Shown here in pieces: positions 1 to 9,643 of a DNA stretch of 64,000 bases. The notes under the pieces are model-generated. The model was not told where the DNA came from and searched no databases. It worked only from the letters and a program-made list of their open reading frames with translations. Position numbers and translations under genes: made by a program. Position 1 is the stretch's first letter. Each line of letters opens with the position of its first letter. The stretch spans positions 124,001 to 188,000 of the forward strand of contig CANMSI010000003.1 in the NCBI GenBank assembly GCA_947500575.1, written 5' to 3'. The DNA comes from an uncultured Flavobacteriaceae bacterium. Lineage in GTDB: Bacteria > Bacteroidota > Bacteroidia > Flavobacteriales > Flavobacteriaceae.

Positions 1-2
1 AT

Positions 3-662
3 TGGGACTATAATTTTGAGCAAGAAAAGCATAAGACCACATTCATCAAAAATTTGGAAAAGCTTTCCTTCTTTGAGAAAAATAATTTGGATGTCGAAAT
101 GATTGCGAACAGGACCAATGGGTTTTTTAGCCTTGCGGTTAAAGGAAGAACAATGCAAACGGATACCGTCATTACATATACCTATGATGATAACTTTGAA
201 AAGATTGCGCAAAAGTCGACTCAAGAAAAAGAAGTGCCAAAAATCCACATCAATCTAGGTGCGGAGAACGCGAGTTTAAAGGAGTATTTAATAGATAGAG
301 ATGCCGTAGAACAAGATGTTTTTAAGGCCTTTCCGTATTATAATTTCTATGTGAAAGAAGGAACTTTAAATACTTCGTTTGATACCTTTAAAGCTAACAT
401 GCCTACAAAAAAGCTGGTAACTTCTAATTTTTTTGATTGTAAGATAGACTTTAAAAGACTTCAGGAAGACCTTAACATTCCTCAAACCAAGGCACTTTTC
501 CAATTATTAGATTCCAGTAGATTTAGAGCGTATCAATCAGAAGAAAACCAAATAGTGCTGAAAGGGAATTTTAAAGGATTAAAGGAAGATATTAATATCT
601 TATCCCAACTTTTTTTTGGATTACAAGAGGTTTCAAAAGATAGTATTCTCTCTCCAAAATAA
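3..662 (+). CDS. Conserved hypothetical protein, 5'-truncated by the window edge
   Basis: The reading frame is already open at base 3, and the only start-like codon inside the window is a TTG at 54, so the true start most likely lies upstream. About 220 residues are visible. They are hydrophilic and of mixed charge, with no signal peptide, membrane segment or recognisable catalytic motif. I do not recognise the family. The next gene follows in the same direction with a promoter-like box between them, so the two need not be co-transcribed. Confidence 0.7.
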   Translation, partial: WDYNFEQEKHKTTFIKNLEKLSFFEKNNLDVEMIANRTNGFFSLAVKGRTMQTDTVITYTYDDNFEKIAQKSTQEKEVPKIHINLGAENASLKEYLIDRDAVEQDVFKAFPYYNFYVKEGTLNTSFDTFKANMPTKKLVTSNFFDCKIDFKRLQEDLNIPQTKALFQLLDSSRFRAYQSEENQIVLKGNFKGLKEDINILSQLFFGLQEVSKDSILSPK

Positions 663-708
663 ATTTCTAAAAACTTGACTTTCTCCCAAAGTGAGTTACT
701 TTCGTACT

Positions 709-1821
709 ATGAATTTAAGTTATTGGGAGTACAATACCTGGTTATCTAATGTTGATTTTACCATTATCGGTAGCGGTATTGTAGGACTCAGTTGTGCATT
801 GTATTTGTCTCATAAACACCCAAAAGCTAAAATTCTAATTCTTGAAAAAGGAAACCTTCCTCAAGGAGCAAGCACAAAGAATGCCGGTTTTGCCTGTTTT
901 GGAAGCATTTCTGAGGTACTGTCCGATTTAAAACAACATTCCGAGGAAGAAGTAATCCAATTGGTTCAAAAGCGCTGGGAGGGGATACAATTGCTTCGCA
1001 AGACTTTGGGAGACAAGGCTATTGATTTCCAACAACATGGTGGGTACGAAGTTTTTTTACAAGAACAAGGAGCGCTTTATGAAAATTGTTTGCAACAGAT
1101 AGACGAGGTAAATACGCTTTTAACTCCAGTTTTTAGGCAAGAGGTTTTTAAAGAATGTCCCAATTCATTTGGTTTTAATGGAGTTGCCAATCATTATATC
1201 AGTCATGTTTTGGAAGGACAATTGCATCCTGGGAAAATGATGCAGACGCTTATAGAGAAAGTACAGCAAAGCGGTGTTCTTATTTTAAATAGTAGTACGG
1301 TAACGGAATATGTAGATCATGGTGATCAGGTAGTTGTACAAACAGATCAGTTTGAATTCAAAACAAATAAACTCCTTGTTGCCACGAATGGATTTGCTTC
1401 TCAATTTTTAGAAGAGGATATACAACCTGCAAGAGCACAAGTTTTAATTACGTCGCCTATAGCAGGGCTTCATTTAAAAGGGGCGTTTCATCTAGATGAA
1501 GGCTATTACTATTTTAGAAATATTGGGAACCAGGTTTTATTCGGAGGGGGTCGTAATCTAGACTTCAAAGCAGAAGAGACGATGGTTTTTGGGCAGACAT
1601 CACTGGTACAAAATCGTTTAGAAACACTGCTGTCCGAAGTTATTTTACCAAATACTCCTTTTCAAATAGACCGCAGATGGAGCGGAATTATGGGGGTAGG
1701 AGCACAAAAGAAACCGATTATTAAACAGCTGTCAAACAATGTTGGCTGTGGGGTACGACTAGGAGGAATGGGGATTGCCATTGGCAGTTTGGTTGGAAAA
1801 GAATTGGCAGATATTTTTTAA
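709..1821 (+). CDS. FAD-dependent oxidoreductase, DAO (glycine/D-amino-acid oxidase) family
   Basis: This is a flavoprotein of the DAO superfamily, predicted to oxidise an amine or amino acid. The N-terminal dinucleotide-binding motif is IIGSGIVGLSCALYL, with its glycines at about residues 21, 23 and 26. An acidic residue after the next strand (LILEKG) would bind the FAD ribose. The C-terminal part has the GGMGIAIGS stretch expected to close over FAD. A GTG at 691 is in frame, but I prefer ATG 709 because a TAnnTTTG-like box (tactttcg, 697-704) overlaps the longer start. If that box is used, the transcript would be nearly leaderless. The substrate cannot be read from the sequence. Confidence 0.85.
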   Translation: MNLSYWEYNTWLSNVDFTIIGSGIVGLSCALYLSHKHPKAKILILEKGNLPQGASTKNAGFACFGSISEVLSDLKQHSEEEVIQLVQKRWEGIQLLRKTLGDKAIDFQQHGGYEVFLQEQGALYENCLQQIDEVNTLLTPVFRQEVFKECPNSFGFNGVANHYISHVLEGQLHPGKMMQTLIEKVQQSGVLILNSSTVTEYVDHGDQVVVQTDQFEFKTNKLLVATNGFASQFLEEDIQPARAQVLITSPIAGLHLKGAFHLDEGYYYFRNIGNQVLFGGGRNLDFKAEETMVFGQTSLVQNRLETLLSEVILPNTPFQIDRRWSGIMGVGAQKKPIIKQLSNNVGCGVRLGGMGIAIGSLVGKELADIF

Positions 1822-1911
1822 CCATCTTTAAATTGAAACGAGAAATACACTTCATAGTTGCTGTATTTTTTCTTTTCCAATTATAGTTGTTTCTTGTAAG
1901 TGCTCAATTTT

Positions 1912-2565
1912 ATGTATCAGACCCCGATGAAGCCAAGCTTTTTAAGACACCTTATAAAAACTGCCTTCTTTCTAGGATTTTTTTTTCTGGGGAGTTGTGT
2001 TTCTTCCAAAACAGATTACCAACGCGAATATGGGAGGGTTTGGAAAGAAATGATACAATCTGAAGCCTGGAAAAACTCCATAGAATCAACGGCTGAAACC
2101 ACTTCTTCTGATCAGGAAGTGATGTATGTAAGCACCTCTGATATACTAATAAAAGACACCCAATTGGTAACTTCAGAAGATATGAGTTACGAGTTTAAAG
2201 AGAAGTATAACTCCTGGGTAGCAAGGGCTTATTTTAAAATAATCTCTGAAGCAGAAAAATCAGATGTTCGCCTAATGGCCCAATTCAAATCCTTGGAAGA
2301 ACAGCAGCAATACAATGATAAAAATGACAAAATAGCGCAGAAGAATTTTGCTTTGGTGCGCAAACGGTATGATGCACACAAGGAAATGCTAAAAGGACTT
2401 AAATCTTGGAATATTTTTAGTGATAAAAGATCAGGAGATTTGGATTTTTTTAAAGAAGAGAATATAGATGAGACCTATAAAATGTATCAACAAAATAAAA
2501 CAGATGATGCTATGATTGGGTTTTTAATCTACAAATTGGCAGACCTATATCATTTTGAAGAATAG
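1912..2565 (+). CDS. Hypothetical lipoprotein
   Basis: The N-terminus is a lipoprotein signal: basic residues, a Phe/Leu-rich core and the lipobox LGSC, so the mature protein should be lipid-anchored in the envelope. A GTG at 1900 is in frame but would add residues ahead of the signal. ATG 1912 or ATG 1927 gives a standard signal length. The remaining 190 or so residues are highly charged and probably helical, with no motif I recognise. The stop overlaps the region just before the downstream GreA-like gene, which suggests co-transcription. Confidence 0.75.
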   Translation: MYQTPMKPSFLRHLIKTAFFLGFFFLGSCVSSKTDYQREYGRVWKEMIQSEAWKNSIESTAETTSSDQEVMYVSTSDILIKDTQLVTSEDMSYEFKEKYNSWVARAYFKIISEAEKSDVRLMAQFKSLEEQQQYNDKNDKIAQKNFALVRKRYDAHKEMLKGLKSWNIFSDKRSGDLDFFKEENIDETYKMYQQNKTDDAMIGFLIYKLADLYHFEE

Positions 2566-2569
2566 CGAT

Positions 2570-3028
2570 ATGAACTTCAAAGATCAAAACGTAAAAGAGC
2601 GGGCATATGAATTCTGCCAAATCTTTGTAGACCAGCGAATTGCCCGTATTCAAGATCAAATTACATCTATTCAACAAGCATTTCGCTCCGAAACAAAGAG
2701 TAGTGCCGGTGACAAACATGAAACAGGAAGAGCCATGTTACAGTTAGAACGCGAAAAATTGGGACAGCAACTTGCAATTGCTGAGGAAATGAAATTGGTT
2801 TTGGCAAAAGTAAACATCCATAATAAAGAAGAAAGAGTAGGTTTAGGAAGTTGGGTACAAACCACGGAAGCAGCCTATTTTTTGGCAATTTCTGCGGGCG
2901 AATATAAGGCAGAAGGGGTGTATTGTATTTCTGTTAAAACTCCAATAGGGCAATTGGTATTGGGTAAAAAAAGAGGAGATACCTTTATGTTCCAAGGGAA
3001 AGAACACAGGGTATTAGAAGTTAAGTAA
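2570..3028 (+). CDS. GreA/GreB-like small protein, often mislabelled 3-oxoacyl-ACP synthase
   Basis: This is a 152-residue cytoplasmic protein. Its first half is a charged coiled coil containing SSAGDKHETGRAM, followed by a heptad-like Leu pattern. The second half is a small beta-rich domain (LGSWVQTT, then VKTPIGQLVLGKK). This two-part plan matches GreA/GreB secondary-channel factors of RNA polymerase: an N-terminal hairpin plus an FKBP-like domain. From memory, flavobacterial homologues often carry the product name 3-oxoacyl-ACP synthase, which the sequence does not support because it has no thiolase fold or catalytic Cys. I start at ATG 2570, not the in-frame TTG at 2555 that overlaps the preceding gene. 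The function is inferred from architecture. Confidence 0.65.
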   Translation: MNFKDQNVKERAYEFCQIFVDQRIARIQDQITSIQQAFRSETKSSAGDKHETGRAMLQLEREKLGQQLAIAEEMKLVLAKVNIHNKEERVGLGSWVQTTEAAYFLAISAGEYKAEGVYCISVKTPIGQLVLGKKRGDTFMFQGKEHRVLEVK

Positions 3029-3118
3029 TATTTGGTGCTTTTTTTACGTTATGAATGAACTCTCCACCATAGTGGGTTGTACCAACACAAAGCGCAGCCA
3101 TAAAAGCCAAATACCAGC

Positions 3119-3850
3119 ATGAAAACAAACTGTATATTTTGCATTTTACTAATTTCTTGTGCTTGCTTTGGACAAATAGATAGCACTACAACTACGTTTA
3201 GATCAGAGAAACCGCTTTTGTCAAAAAAAAGTATTATTCCAGCCTCCTTAATGCTATCAGGAATTTTATTGTCTGGAAGTAATTTTGAGAAGAATCTACA
3301 ACGGGATTTACGAAATAAGGTAGGGAACGACTTTAGTTATCCTATTGATAATTATACGAGATTTGCTCCTATTGCACAGCTGTATATTGCAGATATTGCG
3401 GGTGTTCCATCTAAGAACCATTGGTTTGATCAAACAAAAAACCTAATAATCTCGGTAGTGATTACCCAAGCAATTACTGGTGCTATGAAAAATAGTATTT
3501 TTAAGCTTCGTCCAAATGAATTTAATGCAGATGCTTTTCCGTCGGGGCATACGTCCCATGCGTTTGCGAATGCTTCTGTACTTTATGAAGAATTTAAAGA
3601 GAGTAGCCCTCTTTTAGCGTATAGCGGTTATGCTTTTGCCACTACCACAGGAACATTTAGAATGCTCAATAACAAACATTGGTTGTCTGATGTATTGGTT
3701 GGTGCCGGTCTCGGAATTGCCGTGACTAAACTGGTATACCATTTTGATTATCTCTTTTCTTGGAATCCCTTTAAAAAGTCGAAAGACACGGTCTTAACTC
3801 CTACCTATAACGGATCAGCTGTAGGGTTCTATTTTTCCAAGCAGTTTTAA
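3119..3850 (+). CDS. PAP2-family phosphatase
   Basis: This is a membrane-associated type 2 phosphatidic acid phosphatase-like protein of 243 residues. It has a cleavable signal ending near CFGQ (about residue 19). All three signature motifs are present: K-x6-RP (Lys124 to Pro132), PSGH (141-144) and R-x5-H-x3-D (Arg181, His187, Asp191). The family removes phosphate from lipid phosphates such as undecaprenyl pyrophosphate, phosphatidate or lipid A. The active site would face the periplasm; the substrate is not evident. It converges with arfB, with only two bases between the stop codons. Confidence 0.88.
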   Translation: MKTNCIFCILLISCACFGQIDSTTTTFRSEKPLLSKKSIIPASLMLSGILLSGSNFEKNLQRDLRNKVGNDFSYPIDNYTRFAPIAQLYIADIAGVPSKNHWFDQTKNLIISVVITQAITGAMKNSIFKLRPNEFNADAFPSGHTSHAFANASVLYEEFKESSPLLAYSGYAFATTTGTFRMLNNKHWLSDVLVGAGLGIAVTKLVYHFDYLFSWNPFKKSKDTVLTPTYNGSAVGFYFSKQF

Positions 3851-3852
3851 TA

Positions 3853-4257
3853 TTATTCCATAGGAGGTTTTTTTCTGCCTAGTTTCTTTTCCGCTTTTTT
3901 TTGCTTGGATTTTAGCCTTTTTTCCTTTGCAGCTTTGGATGGTTTTGTCTTTTTTCTTGGTTTTGGAACTAGTAGTGCCGCTTCCATTACTTCCAAAAAA
4001 CGCTTTATAACTAACTCTTTGTTTTTGTGTTGACTCCGCGAAGTATCACACTGCATCAGCAGTAGCTGTTCTTTGGTAAGCTTAGACCCTAACTTTTGAA
4101 TAACAAGCTGTTTTTCAGAATCAGAAAGAGCAGAGGAATGAAGAAGATCAAAGATGAGTTCTATTTTGGAAGATACCTTGTTTACGTGCTGCCCACCAGC
4201 ACCGCTGCTCCTAACAGCTTTAAATCGAATTTCTTGAATGATACGCTCCTTATTCAC
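3853..4257 (-). CDS. arfB: Alternative ribosome-rescue peptidyl-tRNA hydrolase ArfB
   Basis: This 134-residue protein has the release-factor catalytic motif GGQ at residues 21-23 in the context SSGAGGQHVNKVSSK. It lacks the stop-codon recognition domains of RF1 and RF2. The last 40 residues are strongly basic (many Lys and Arg), as in ArfB/YaeJ, where this tail enters the empty mRNA channel of stalled ribosomes. The length matches the family. It hydrolyses peptidyl-tRNA on ribosomes that ran off broken mRNA. Confidence 0.93.
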   Translation of the reverse strand: MNKERIIQEIRFKAVRSSGAGGQHVNKVSSKIELIFDLLHSSALSDSEKQLVIQKLGSKLTKEQLLLMQCDTSRSQHKNKELVIKRFLEVMEAALLVPKPRKKTKPSKAAKEKRLKSKQKKAEKKLGRKKPPME

Positions 4258-4304
4258 CCTTGTTCCTTTTATTCAAAGATAACCAAAAGGGAACGTAGGA
4301 ATCT

Positions 4305-5300
4305 TTATTCAATGGCTTCTTGCGGACTAATAAGTCGTTGGTTGATAGTTTCTATGGACACATTTAAAAACACCTCTGTACCAAAGAGAATATCCTTGTC
4401 TGTATTAAAGTATACTTTTTGCCCATCATCTGAGATGCCTACTCCCATATAATAACTACCCATTGGATAACACTTTTGAACCGTTACAGGAAGCCCTGAA
4501 CTAGAAGACACTTTAAATTCATGCGCATATACAATGATTCTCCTTTTCGTATCTGCATAGGATTTTACAATATTCACAGGGATTTTATTGGCTTCCCCAA
4601 AGAGGGAAGCGATGTAAAGATTTTTTGGATTTTGATAGAGTGCTAAGGTGGCTTCATTTGCAATAATATGCTGGTCTTTTAATACAATAACCCTATCTGC
4701 AAAAGGTAGAATATCGTTGTGATCATGAGTGGCGGTAAGGCAAGTGATTTCCTGTTTTTTTAAGTAGGCGAATAAATTTCTTCGCAGGCTATTTTTCCTG
4801 AAATTATCAATATGACTAAAAGGCTCATCCAGTAATAGTAACTCGGGTTCCTGTGCTAAAACACGAGCCAAAGCTACGCGTTGTTGTTGTCCACCGCTTA
4901 AGTGTTGTATTTTGGTTTTAGCAAAATCTTCTAACTCTACCATATGCAAGAGTTCTTCTGTGCGCTCTTGTAATTCTTCTGGATCAAACACGGATAAGTA
5001 TTTGCTAATATTTTCTTCTACAGAAGTATAGGGCATTAAATCAAAATCTTGAGATAAATACTTCATATAAGATTCCCCGGGCACTAAATTATAGAGCGGA
5101 CCAAGCACCTGAGTATTGTTCCAGAACACCTCTCCTTGCTTCAGTTGCAAGAGACCGTATACAATTTTTAAGAGAGTGCTTTTTCCACAACCACTTTCTC
5201 CAATAATGGAAACATGTTCTCCTTTGTCAATACTAAAATCGATATCCTCTAAGACAAGGGCATCGTCATATGCGAAAGATACGTCAGTGACTCGTAACAT
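4305..5300 (-). CDS. ABC transporter ATP-binding protein with C-terminal TOBE-like domain
   Basis: This is an import-type ABC ATPase of 331 residues. It has Walker A GESGCGKST (34-42), a Q-loop Gln near 84, the signature LSGGQ (134-138), Walker B LLLLDEP (154-160) and a switch His near 192. About 130 residues follow the nucleotide-binding domain, consistent with the regulatory TOBE domain of PotA/FbpC/ModC-type importers. No permease or binding protein is next to it, so the substrate is unknown and the partner subunits must be elsewhere. Confidence 0.88.
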   Translation of the reverse strand: MLRVTDVSFAYDDALVLEDIDFSIDKGEHVSIIGESGCGKSTLLKIVYGLLQLKQGEVFWNNTQVLGPLYNLVPGESYMKYLSQDFDLMPYTSVEENISKYLSVFDPEELQERTEELLHMVELEDFAKTKIQHLSGGQQQRVALARVLAQEPELLLLDEPFSHIDNFRKNSLRRNLFAYLKKQEITCLTATHDHNDILPFADRVIVLKDQHIIANEATLALYQNPKNLYIASLFGEANKIPVNIVKSYADTKRRIIVYAHEFKVSSSSGLPVTVQKCYPMGSYYMGVGISDDGQKVYFNTDKDILFGTEVFLNVSIETINQRLISPQEAIE

Positions 5301-5325
5301 GGCTTTTTAAAGGGTTTAATTGCAA

Positions 5326-5358
5326 CAAAAAATCCGTCTCTATTAGAAACGGATTTTA
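5326..5358 (-). terminator. Rho-independent terminator of the prolyl oligopeptidase gene
   Basis: On the minus strand AAAATCCGT pairs with ACGGATTTT across a loop of about 11 bases, and a T-run follows. It lies about 20 bases after the oligopeptidase stop codon. Confidence 0.75.
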
Positions 5359-5376
5359 TAATAAAATATTGAAATG

Positions 5377-7530
5377 TTAGTTTTTAATTTCTTTTTCTAG
5401 GGTCGTTTCTGGTAGGGAACGAAAACCCATATTGTAGAGCGTAAAACCAAAAATATCTGCATACTGCTCAATGGTTTTGCTTACCGGGGTACCTGCACCA
5501 TGGCCCGCGTTCGTTTCTATACGAATTAAAGTAGGATTAGCACCTGCTTGTTTTGCTTGTAATTCTGCAGCAAATTTAAAACTATGTGCCGGCACTACCC
5601 TATCATCATGATCCCCAGTGGTAACTAAGGTAGCTGGATAAGAAACCCCTTCTTTTACACTGTGTACGGGAGAATATCCTTTCAAATATTCGAACATTTC
5701 TTTACTGTCTGCCGAAGTTCCGTAATCATAGGCCCATCCAGCACCAGCTGTAAACGTATGATAGCGAAGCATATCCATTACACCTACTGCTGGCAAGGCT
5801 ACCTTCATTAGATCTGGGCGTTGCGTCATTGTTGCACCAACCAACAGACCTCCATTGGAACCACCTCGAATCGCTAGAAAATCAGAGGAAGTGTACTTTT
5901 CTGAGATTAAATATTCGGCAGCAGCGATAAAGTCGTCAAATACATTTTGTTTTTGCATTTTGGTACCAGCATCGTGCCATTTTTTACCGTATTCCCCGCC
6001 GCCCCTTAGATTGGGAACGGCATAAATACCTCCTTGTTCCATCCATACTGCATTTACAATGCTAAAAGAGGGGGTAAGGCTAACATTAAAACCCCCATAC
6101 CCATAAAGAATCGTTGGGTTTTCCCCATCCAATTTAATGCCTCTCTTATGTGTTATGATCATTGGAACTTTAGTACCATCTTTAGAAGTATAAAAGACCT
6201 GCTTGGAAACATAATCATCCGAATTAAAATCAATAGTAGGTTTCCAATATTGCTCATAATCACCAGAGGCTACGTTGAATTTATAGGAAGACCTTGGCGT
6301 ATTGTAATTGGTAAAGGAAAAGTAGAATTCTTTTTCTTCTTTTTTGCCATCAAAACCGCTTGCACTTCCTACGCCCGGAAGCTTCACTTCGCGTATTAAT
6401 TTCCCATCATAATCATATTGATATATTTTTGAGATGGCATCTACCATGTATTCCGCAAAAAAGTAACCGCCTCCTGTACCTGGAGTAAGTACATTTTCGG
6501 TTTCTGGAATAAAATCTACCCAGTTTTCTGGAGTCGGGTTGGACGCGTCTACCGTCACAATTTTTTGATTAGGAGCATCCAAGTTGGTAACTATATATAG
6601 CTTTGAACCTACATTTTCAATAATATAACTATCGGTATTATCCTCTGCTAATATGGTAACTAGTGGACTATTTTCCTTGGATAAATCTTTGAGGAAGAGC
6701 TTATTTCCAGAAGTAGAATTAGAGGCTGTTATCATAAGATAAGTATCGTCTTCTGTAACTCTTGCACCAATATAGCGATGCTTTTCAGCGGCTGTCCCCC
6801 CAAAAATTAAAAGATCTTCCTTTTGCGGAGTACCTAGTTTGTGATAATATACCTTGTGTTGATCTGTTTTTGCCGAAAGTTCACTCCCTTTTGGTTTGTC
6901 ATAACTAGAATAATAGAACCCATCATTTCCTTTCCAAGAAATACCACTAAATTTTACATCTGTTAGGGTATCTTCTACAATAGTTCTTGTTTCAGCGTTC
7001 ATAACAATTACCTTACGCCAGTCACTACCTCCTTCAGAAATGGAATATGCAGCCAGGGAACCGTCTTTGGTAAAACTAAGGCCTGCGAGGGAAGTTGTAG
7101 CATCTTCGGAAAATGTATTGGGGTCTAGAAATACACTAGCTTCTCTATCTCCTTTTTTTCTATACAATACGTATTGATTCTGTAGACCATTATTTTTATA
7201 GAAATAGGTGTATCCTCCCTCTTTAAAAGGAGATCCTAATTTTTCATAATTCCAAAGACTTTCTAGACGTTCTTTAATATTCTTTCTAAAAGGAATGTTT
7301 TCTAGGTAGCCAAAAGTGGTCTTGTTTTGAGTTTTTACCCAATTTTCGGTTGCTTCACTTCGGTCATCTTCTAACCATCGGTAGGGATCTTTCACCTGAG
7401 TGTCAAAATAAGTATCTACTGTATTGTCTTTTTTGGTTTCAGGGTATTTTACATCCATTTTTTCTTGTGCTTGGGAGAAAGGCGCCAGAAATAAAGTCGC
7501 CAGAAATGCAATTTTTGTTCGAGTGTTCAT
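5377..7530 (-). CDS. Prolyl oligopeptidase, family S9A, secreted
   Basis: This 717-residue serine peptidase cleaves after proline in short peptides. The signal peptide ([22 protein letters not shown], ending near residue 22) predicts export to the periplasm. The start at 7530 is preferred over the longer frame to 7647, because only it puts this signal at the N-terminus. An N-terminal beta-propeller is followed by an alpha/beta-hydrolase domain. The nucleophile is in GGSNGG (Ser about 558), Asp is in DDRVVP (about 643) and His is in NAGHGAG (about 677). A terminator lies directly downstream. Confidence 0.93.
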   Translation of the reverse strand: MNTRTKIAFLATLFLAPFSQAQEKMDVKYPETKKDNTVDTYFDTQVKDPYRWLEDDRSEATENWVKTQNKTTFGYLENIPFRKNIKERLESLWNYEKLGSPFKEGGYTYFYKNNGLQNQYVLYRKKGDREASVFLDPNTFSEDATTSLAGLSFTKDGSLAAYSISEGGSDWRKVIVMNAETRTIVEDTLTDVKFSGISWKGNDGFYYSSYDKPKGSELSAKTDQHKVYYHKLGTPQKEDLLIFGGTAAEKHRYIGARVTEDDTYLMITASNSTSGNKLFLKDLSKENSPLVTILAEDNTDSYIIENVGSKLYIVTNLDAPNQKIVTVDASNPTPENWVDFIPETENVLTPGTGGGYFFAEYMVDAISKIYQYDYDGKLIREVKLPGVGSASGFDGKKEEKEFYFSFTNYNTPRSSYKFNVASGDYEQYWKPTIDFNSDDYVSKQVFYTSKDGTKVPMIITHKRGIKLDGENPTILYGYGGFNVSLTPSFSIVNAVWMEQGGIYAVPNLRGGGEYGKKWHDAGTKMQKQNVFDDFIAAAEYLISEKYTSSDFLAIRGGSNGGLLVGATMTQRPDLMKVALPAVGVMDMLRYHTFTAGAGWAYDYGTSADSKEMFEYLKGYSPVHSVKEGVSYPATLVTTGDHDDRVVPAHSFKFAAELQAKQAGANPTLIRIETNAGHGAGTPVSKTIEQYADIFGFTLYNMGFRSLPETTLEKEIKN

Positions 7531-7647
7531 TTTCTTTATATGTTGATGTGCTCTAAAATAGTATAAAAAATATGGAAATTGTGGTTCCTGATTGGTTTTT
7601 AACCCTTTAAGGGGCAAGGGTTGCTGTTGCGTCTGGGAAAGAAACAA

Positions 7648-7953
7648 CTATTGTCTTGCAAAAACCTCGTGATGCATTACTTTTTCCTCAAATTCCAATA
7701 AAAAATTGGTATCCTCTGGATAGTACTTCGCTTTTTCTAAATCTTGCCCAGCAAAATTTTCAATAACCGCTAGGTTTTTCCAATAGGTTATAAGGGTAAA
7801 GTGAGCTTCGTTTTCCACTATTTTGCGTAAAAAAGTGAGATTTTCGAAACCAGCGGTATTTTGATAATCTGGAATAGCCCTTTCTTTTAAAAATTGGGTA
7901 TAAGCTTCTAGATCTGAAGCTTTCGTTTTTCCATGCCAAATTCTTGCAATCAT
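7648..7953 (-). CDS. ABM-like dimeric alpha-beta barrel protein
   Basis: This 101-residue protein has the ferredoxin-like layout of the antibiotic biosynthesis monooxygenase superfamily. It begins with an IARIWHGKT strand, has a central FLRKIVENEAHFTLITYWKN hairpin and ends in an acidic region. Members are small homodimeric, often cofactor-free, enzymes or stress proteins. It lies between asd and the oligopeptidase on the same strand and is probably co-transcribed with asd, nine bases away. The substrate is unknown. Confidence 0.7.
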   Translation of the reverse strand: MIARIWHGKTKASDLEAYTQFLKERAIPDYQNTAGFENLTFLRKIVENEAHFTLITYWKNLAVIENFAGQDLEKAKYYPEDTNFLLEFEEKVMHHEVFARQ

Positions 7954-7962
7954 TGCGTTTCT

Positions 7963-8952
7963 TTATACAAGTTGATTTGCTACTAAAAACTCTGCTATCT
8001 GTACTGCATTGGTGGCAGCTCCTTTTCTTAAATTATCTGATACAATCCAAAGATTTAAGGTATTTCTCTGCGTTTCATCTCTACGGATCCGTCCTACAAA
8101 TACGTCATCTTTATCATGTGCATAGATAGGCATGGGATAGGTATTGGTATCTGGATTGTCCTGGACAACAACTCCTGGAGTGTTGTGAAGTAATTGGCGT
8201 ACTTCACTTAGATCAAAGTCGTTCTCAAATTCTACATTTACGGCTTCTGAGTGTCCTCCAGCTGTTGGAATGCGCACTGCAGTGGCGCTTATTGAAAAGG
8301 TTCTATCGTCTAGAATTTTTTGCGGTTCTCTGGCAAGTTTCATCTCTTCCTTGGTATAGCCGTTTTCCATAAAAACATCGCAATGTGGCAAAGCATTTCT
8401 GCTAATGGGGTATGGGTAGGCCATTTCACCTTGTATCCCTGCAATTTCGTTTTCTAATTGCTTTACAGCTTTCACTCCAGTGCCAGATACCGATTGGTAT
8501 GTAGAAATCACAACACGCTTCATTTTATAGGCCGTATGTAAAGGAGCTAATGCCATCACTAGTTGAATGGTAGAACAATTAGGGTTGGCAATAATTTTAT
8601 CTTCTTTGGTTAAAGCAGAAGCATTAATTTCTGGGACAACTAATTTTTTGGTTGCATCCATTCTCCAAGCAGAAGAATTATCTATGACAGTAGTACCTAC
8701 TGCGGCAAATTTAGGGGCCCATTCTAAAGAGGTATCACCCCCAGCGGAAAAGATTGCCAAATCTGGTTTAGAAGCAACCGCATCTGCCATGCCTATAAGG
8801 GTATATTCTGTTCCTTTATAGGCTAATTTTTTACCAATAGACCTTTCCGATGCCACTAAAAGCAATTCGGAGATTGGAAAATTACGCTCTGCCAGTACTT
8901 TTAACATTACTTCGCCTACCATACCAGTGGCGCCTACTACTGCAACTTTCAT
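7963..8952 (-). CDS. asd: Aspartate-semialdehyde dehydrogenase
   Basis: It reduces aspartyl phosphate to aspartate semialdehyde with NADPH, at the branch to lysine/diaminopimelate, threonine and methionine. The protein begins MKVAVVGATGMVGEVML, the NADP-binding GATGMVG motif. The catalytic Cys is in ANPNCSTIQ (Cys126). The length, 329 residues, is normal. The frame extends upstream to 9009, but start 8952 puts the Rossmann strand at the N-terminus as in all family members. Confidence 0.95.
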   Translation of the reverse strand: MKVAVVGATGMVGEVMLKVLAERNFPISELLLVASERSIGKKLAYKGTEYTLIGMADAVASKPDLAIFSAGGDTSLEWAPKFAAVGTTVIDNSSAWRMDATKKLVVPEINASALTKEDKIIANPNCSTIQLVMALAPLHTAYKMKRVVISTYQSVSGTGVKAVKQLENEIAGIQGEMAYPYPISRNALPHCDVFMENGYTKEEMKLAREPQKILDDRTFSISATAVRIPTAGGHSEAVNVEFENDFDLSEVRQLLHNTPGVVVQDNPDTNTYPMPIYAHDKDDVFVGRIRRDETQRNTLNLWIVSDNLRKGAATNAVQIAEFLVANQLV

Positions 8953-9067
8953 TTGAAATATAATTAAGCAACAAATGTAGGTCAAGAAAGGATACCGCAC
9001 AAGCTGCAATCAAAGGAATCAATATAATATAACAAAATGTTACAAATACAACATTTAATAAATATGC

Positions 9068-9110
9068 AAAAAGAACCGCCACAAATGTTAGCGAACATCA
9101 TGGCGGTTTT
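9068..9110 (-). terminator. Rho-independent terminator of mscL
   Basis: On the minus strand AACCGCCA pairs with TGGCGGTT around a loop that can extend the stem, and CTTTTT follows. It lies about 40 bases after the mscL stop codon. Confidence 0.7.
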
Positions 9111-9150
9111 AGTGTTTAGTGTAGCGGTTACCCCTAAGGGCTAAAGCATT

Positions 9151-9552
9151 CTATTTTTTTAATGCATCTCTAATCTCAGCAAGAAGCTCTTCTGCACTTG
9201 GTCCTGCTGGTGCTTCTTCTTCTGGTGGAGTTTTTGTTTTGTTATATGCTTTTACAATTAAGAACATTACAAAACCTACGATGAGCAAGTTTACAATGGT
9301 ATTTACCCATGCACCCCAACGAACTGCATTTTCAGCAACGTAGCCTTCTGCCCCTTCTGTTCCAACGGCTTCAGAAAGTACTACTTTTAAATTTGCAAAA
9401 TCCATTCCGCCAGCGAAGTGTCCAACAATTGGCATCACAATGTCTGCAACGAATCCATTCACAACAAGACCTACTGCTCCTGCCATGATAACCGCAACCG
9501 CAAATTCTATTACATTGCCGGTCATGATAAAATTCTTAAATTCTTTTAACAT
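9151..9552 (-). CDS. mscL: Large-conductance mechanosensitive channel MscL
   Basis: This inner-membrane pentameric channel opens under membrane tension and releases solutes on osmotic downshock. It has the N-terminal amphipathic helix (MLKEFKNFIM), the first membrane helix with the pore-lining NVIEFAVAVIMAGAVG pattern, a periplasmic loop, the second helix near 85-105 and a charged C-terminal helix bundle (AEELLAEIRDALKK). The length, 133 residues, is normal for the family. It has its own promoter and terminator. Confidence 0.95.
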   Translation of the reverse strand: MLKEFKNFIMTGNVIEFAVAVIMAGAVGLVVNGFVADIVMPIVGHFAGGMDFANLKVVLSEAVGTEGAEGYVAENAVRWGAWVNTIVNLLIVGFVMFLIVKAYNKTKTPPEEEAPAGPSAEELLAEIRDALKK

Positions 9553-9590
9553 CTTTTAGTGTTTTTAATTAGTTAATTATTTATGTTGTC

Positions 9591-9621
9591 ACAATATAGC
9601 CAAAAAAAGAACTGCTAACAA
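9591..9621 (-). promoter_or_regulatory. Candidate promoter of mscL
   Basis: On the minus strand a TTG box is separated by 20 bases from TATATTGT, which is close to the Bacteroidota TAnnTTTG element. It ends about 40 bases before the mscL start. This rests on pattern matching only. Confidence 0.45.
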
Positions 9622-9643
9622 AATGTTAATTAAAATTTCAACA

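Noticed and set aside
6034-6399. 121-codon plus-strand frame inside the oligopeptidase gene
   Set aside because: It is a shadow frame in a well-supported S9A gene and has an FFFFFF run with no domain.
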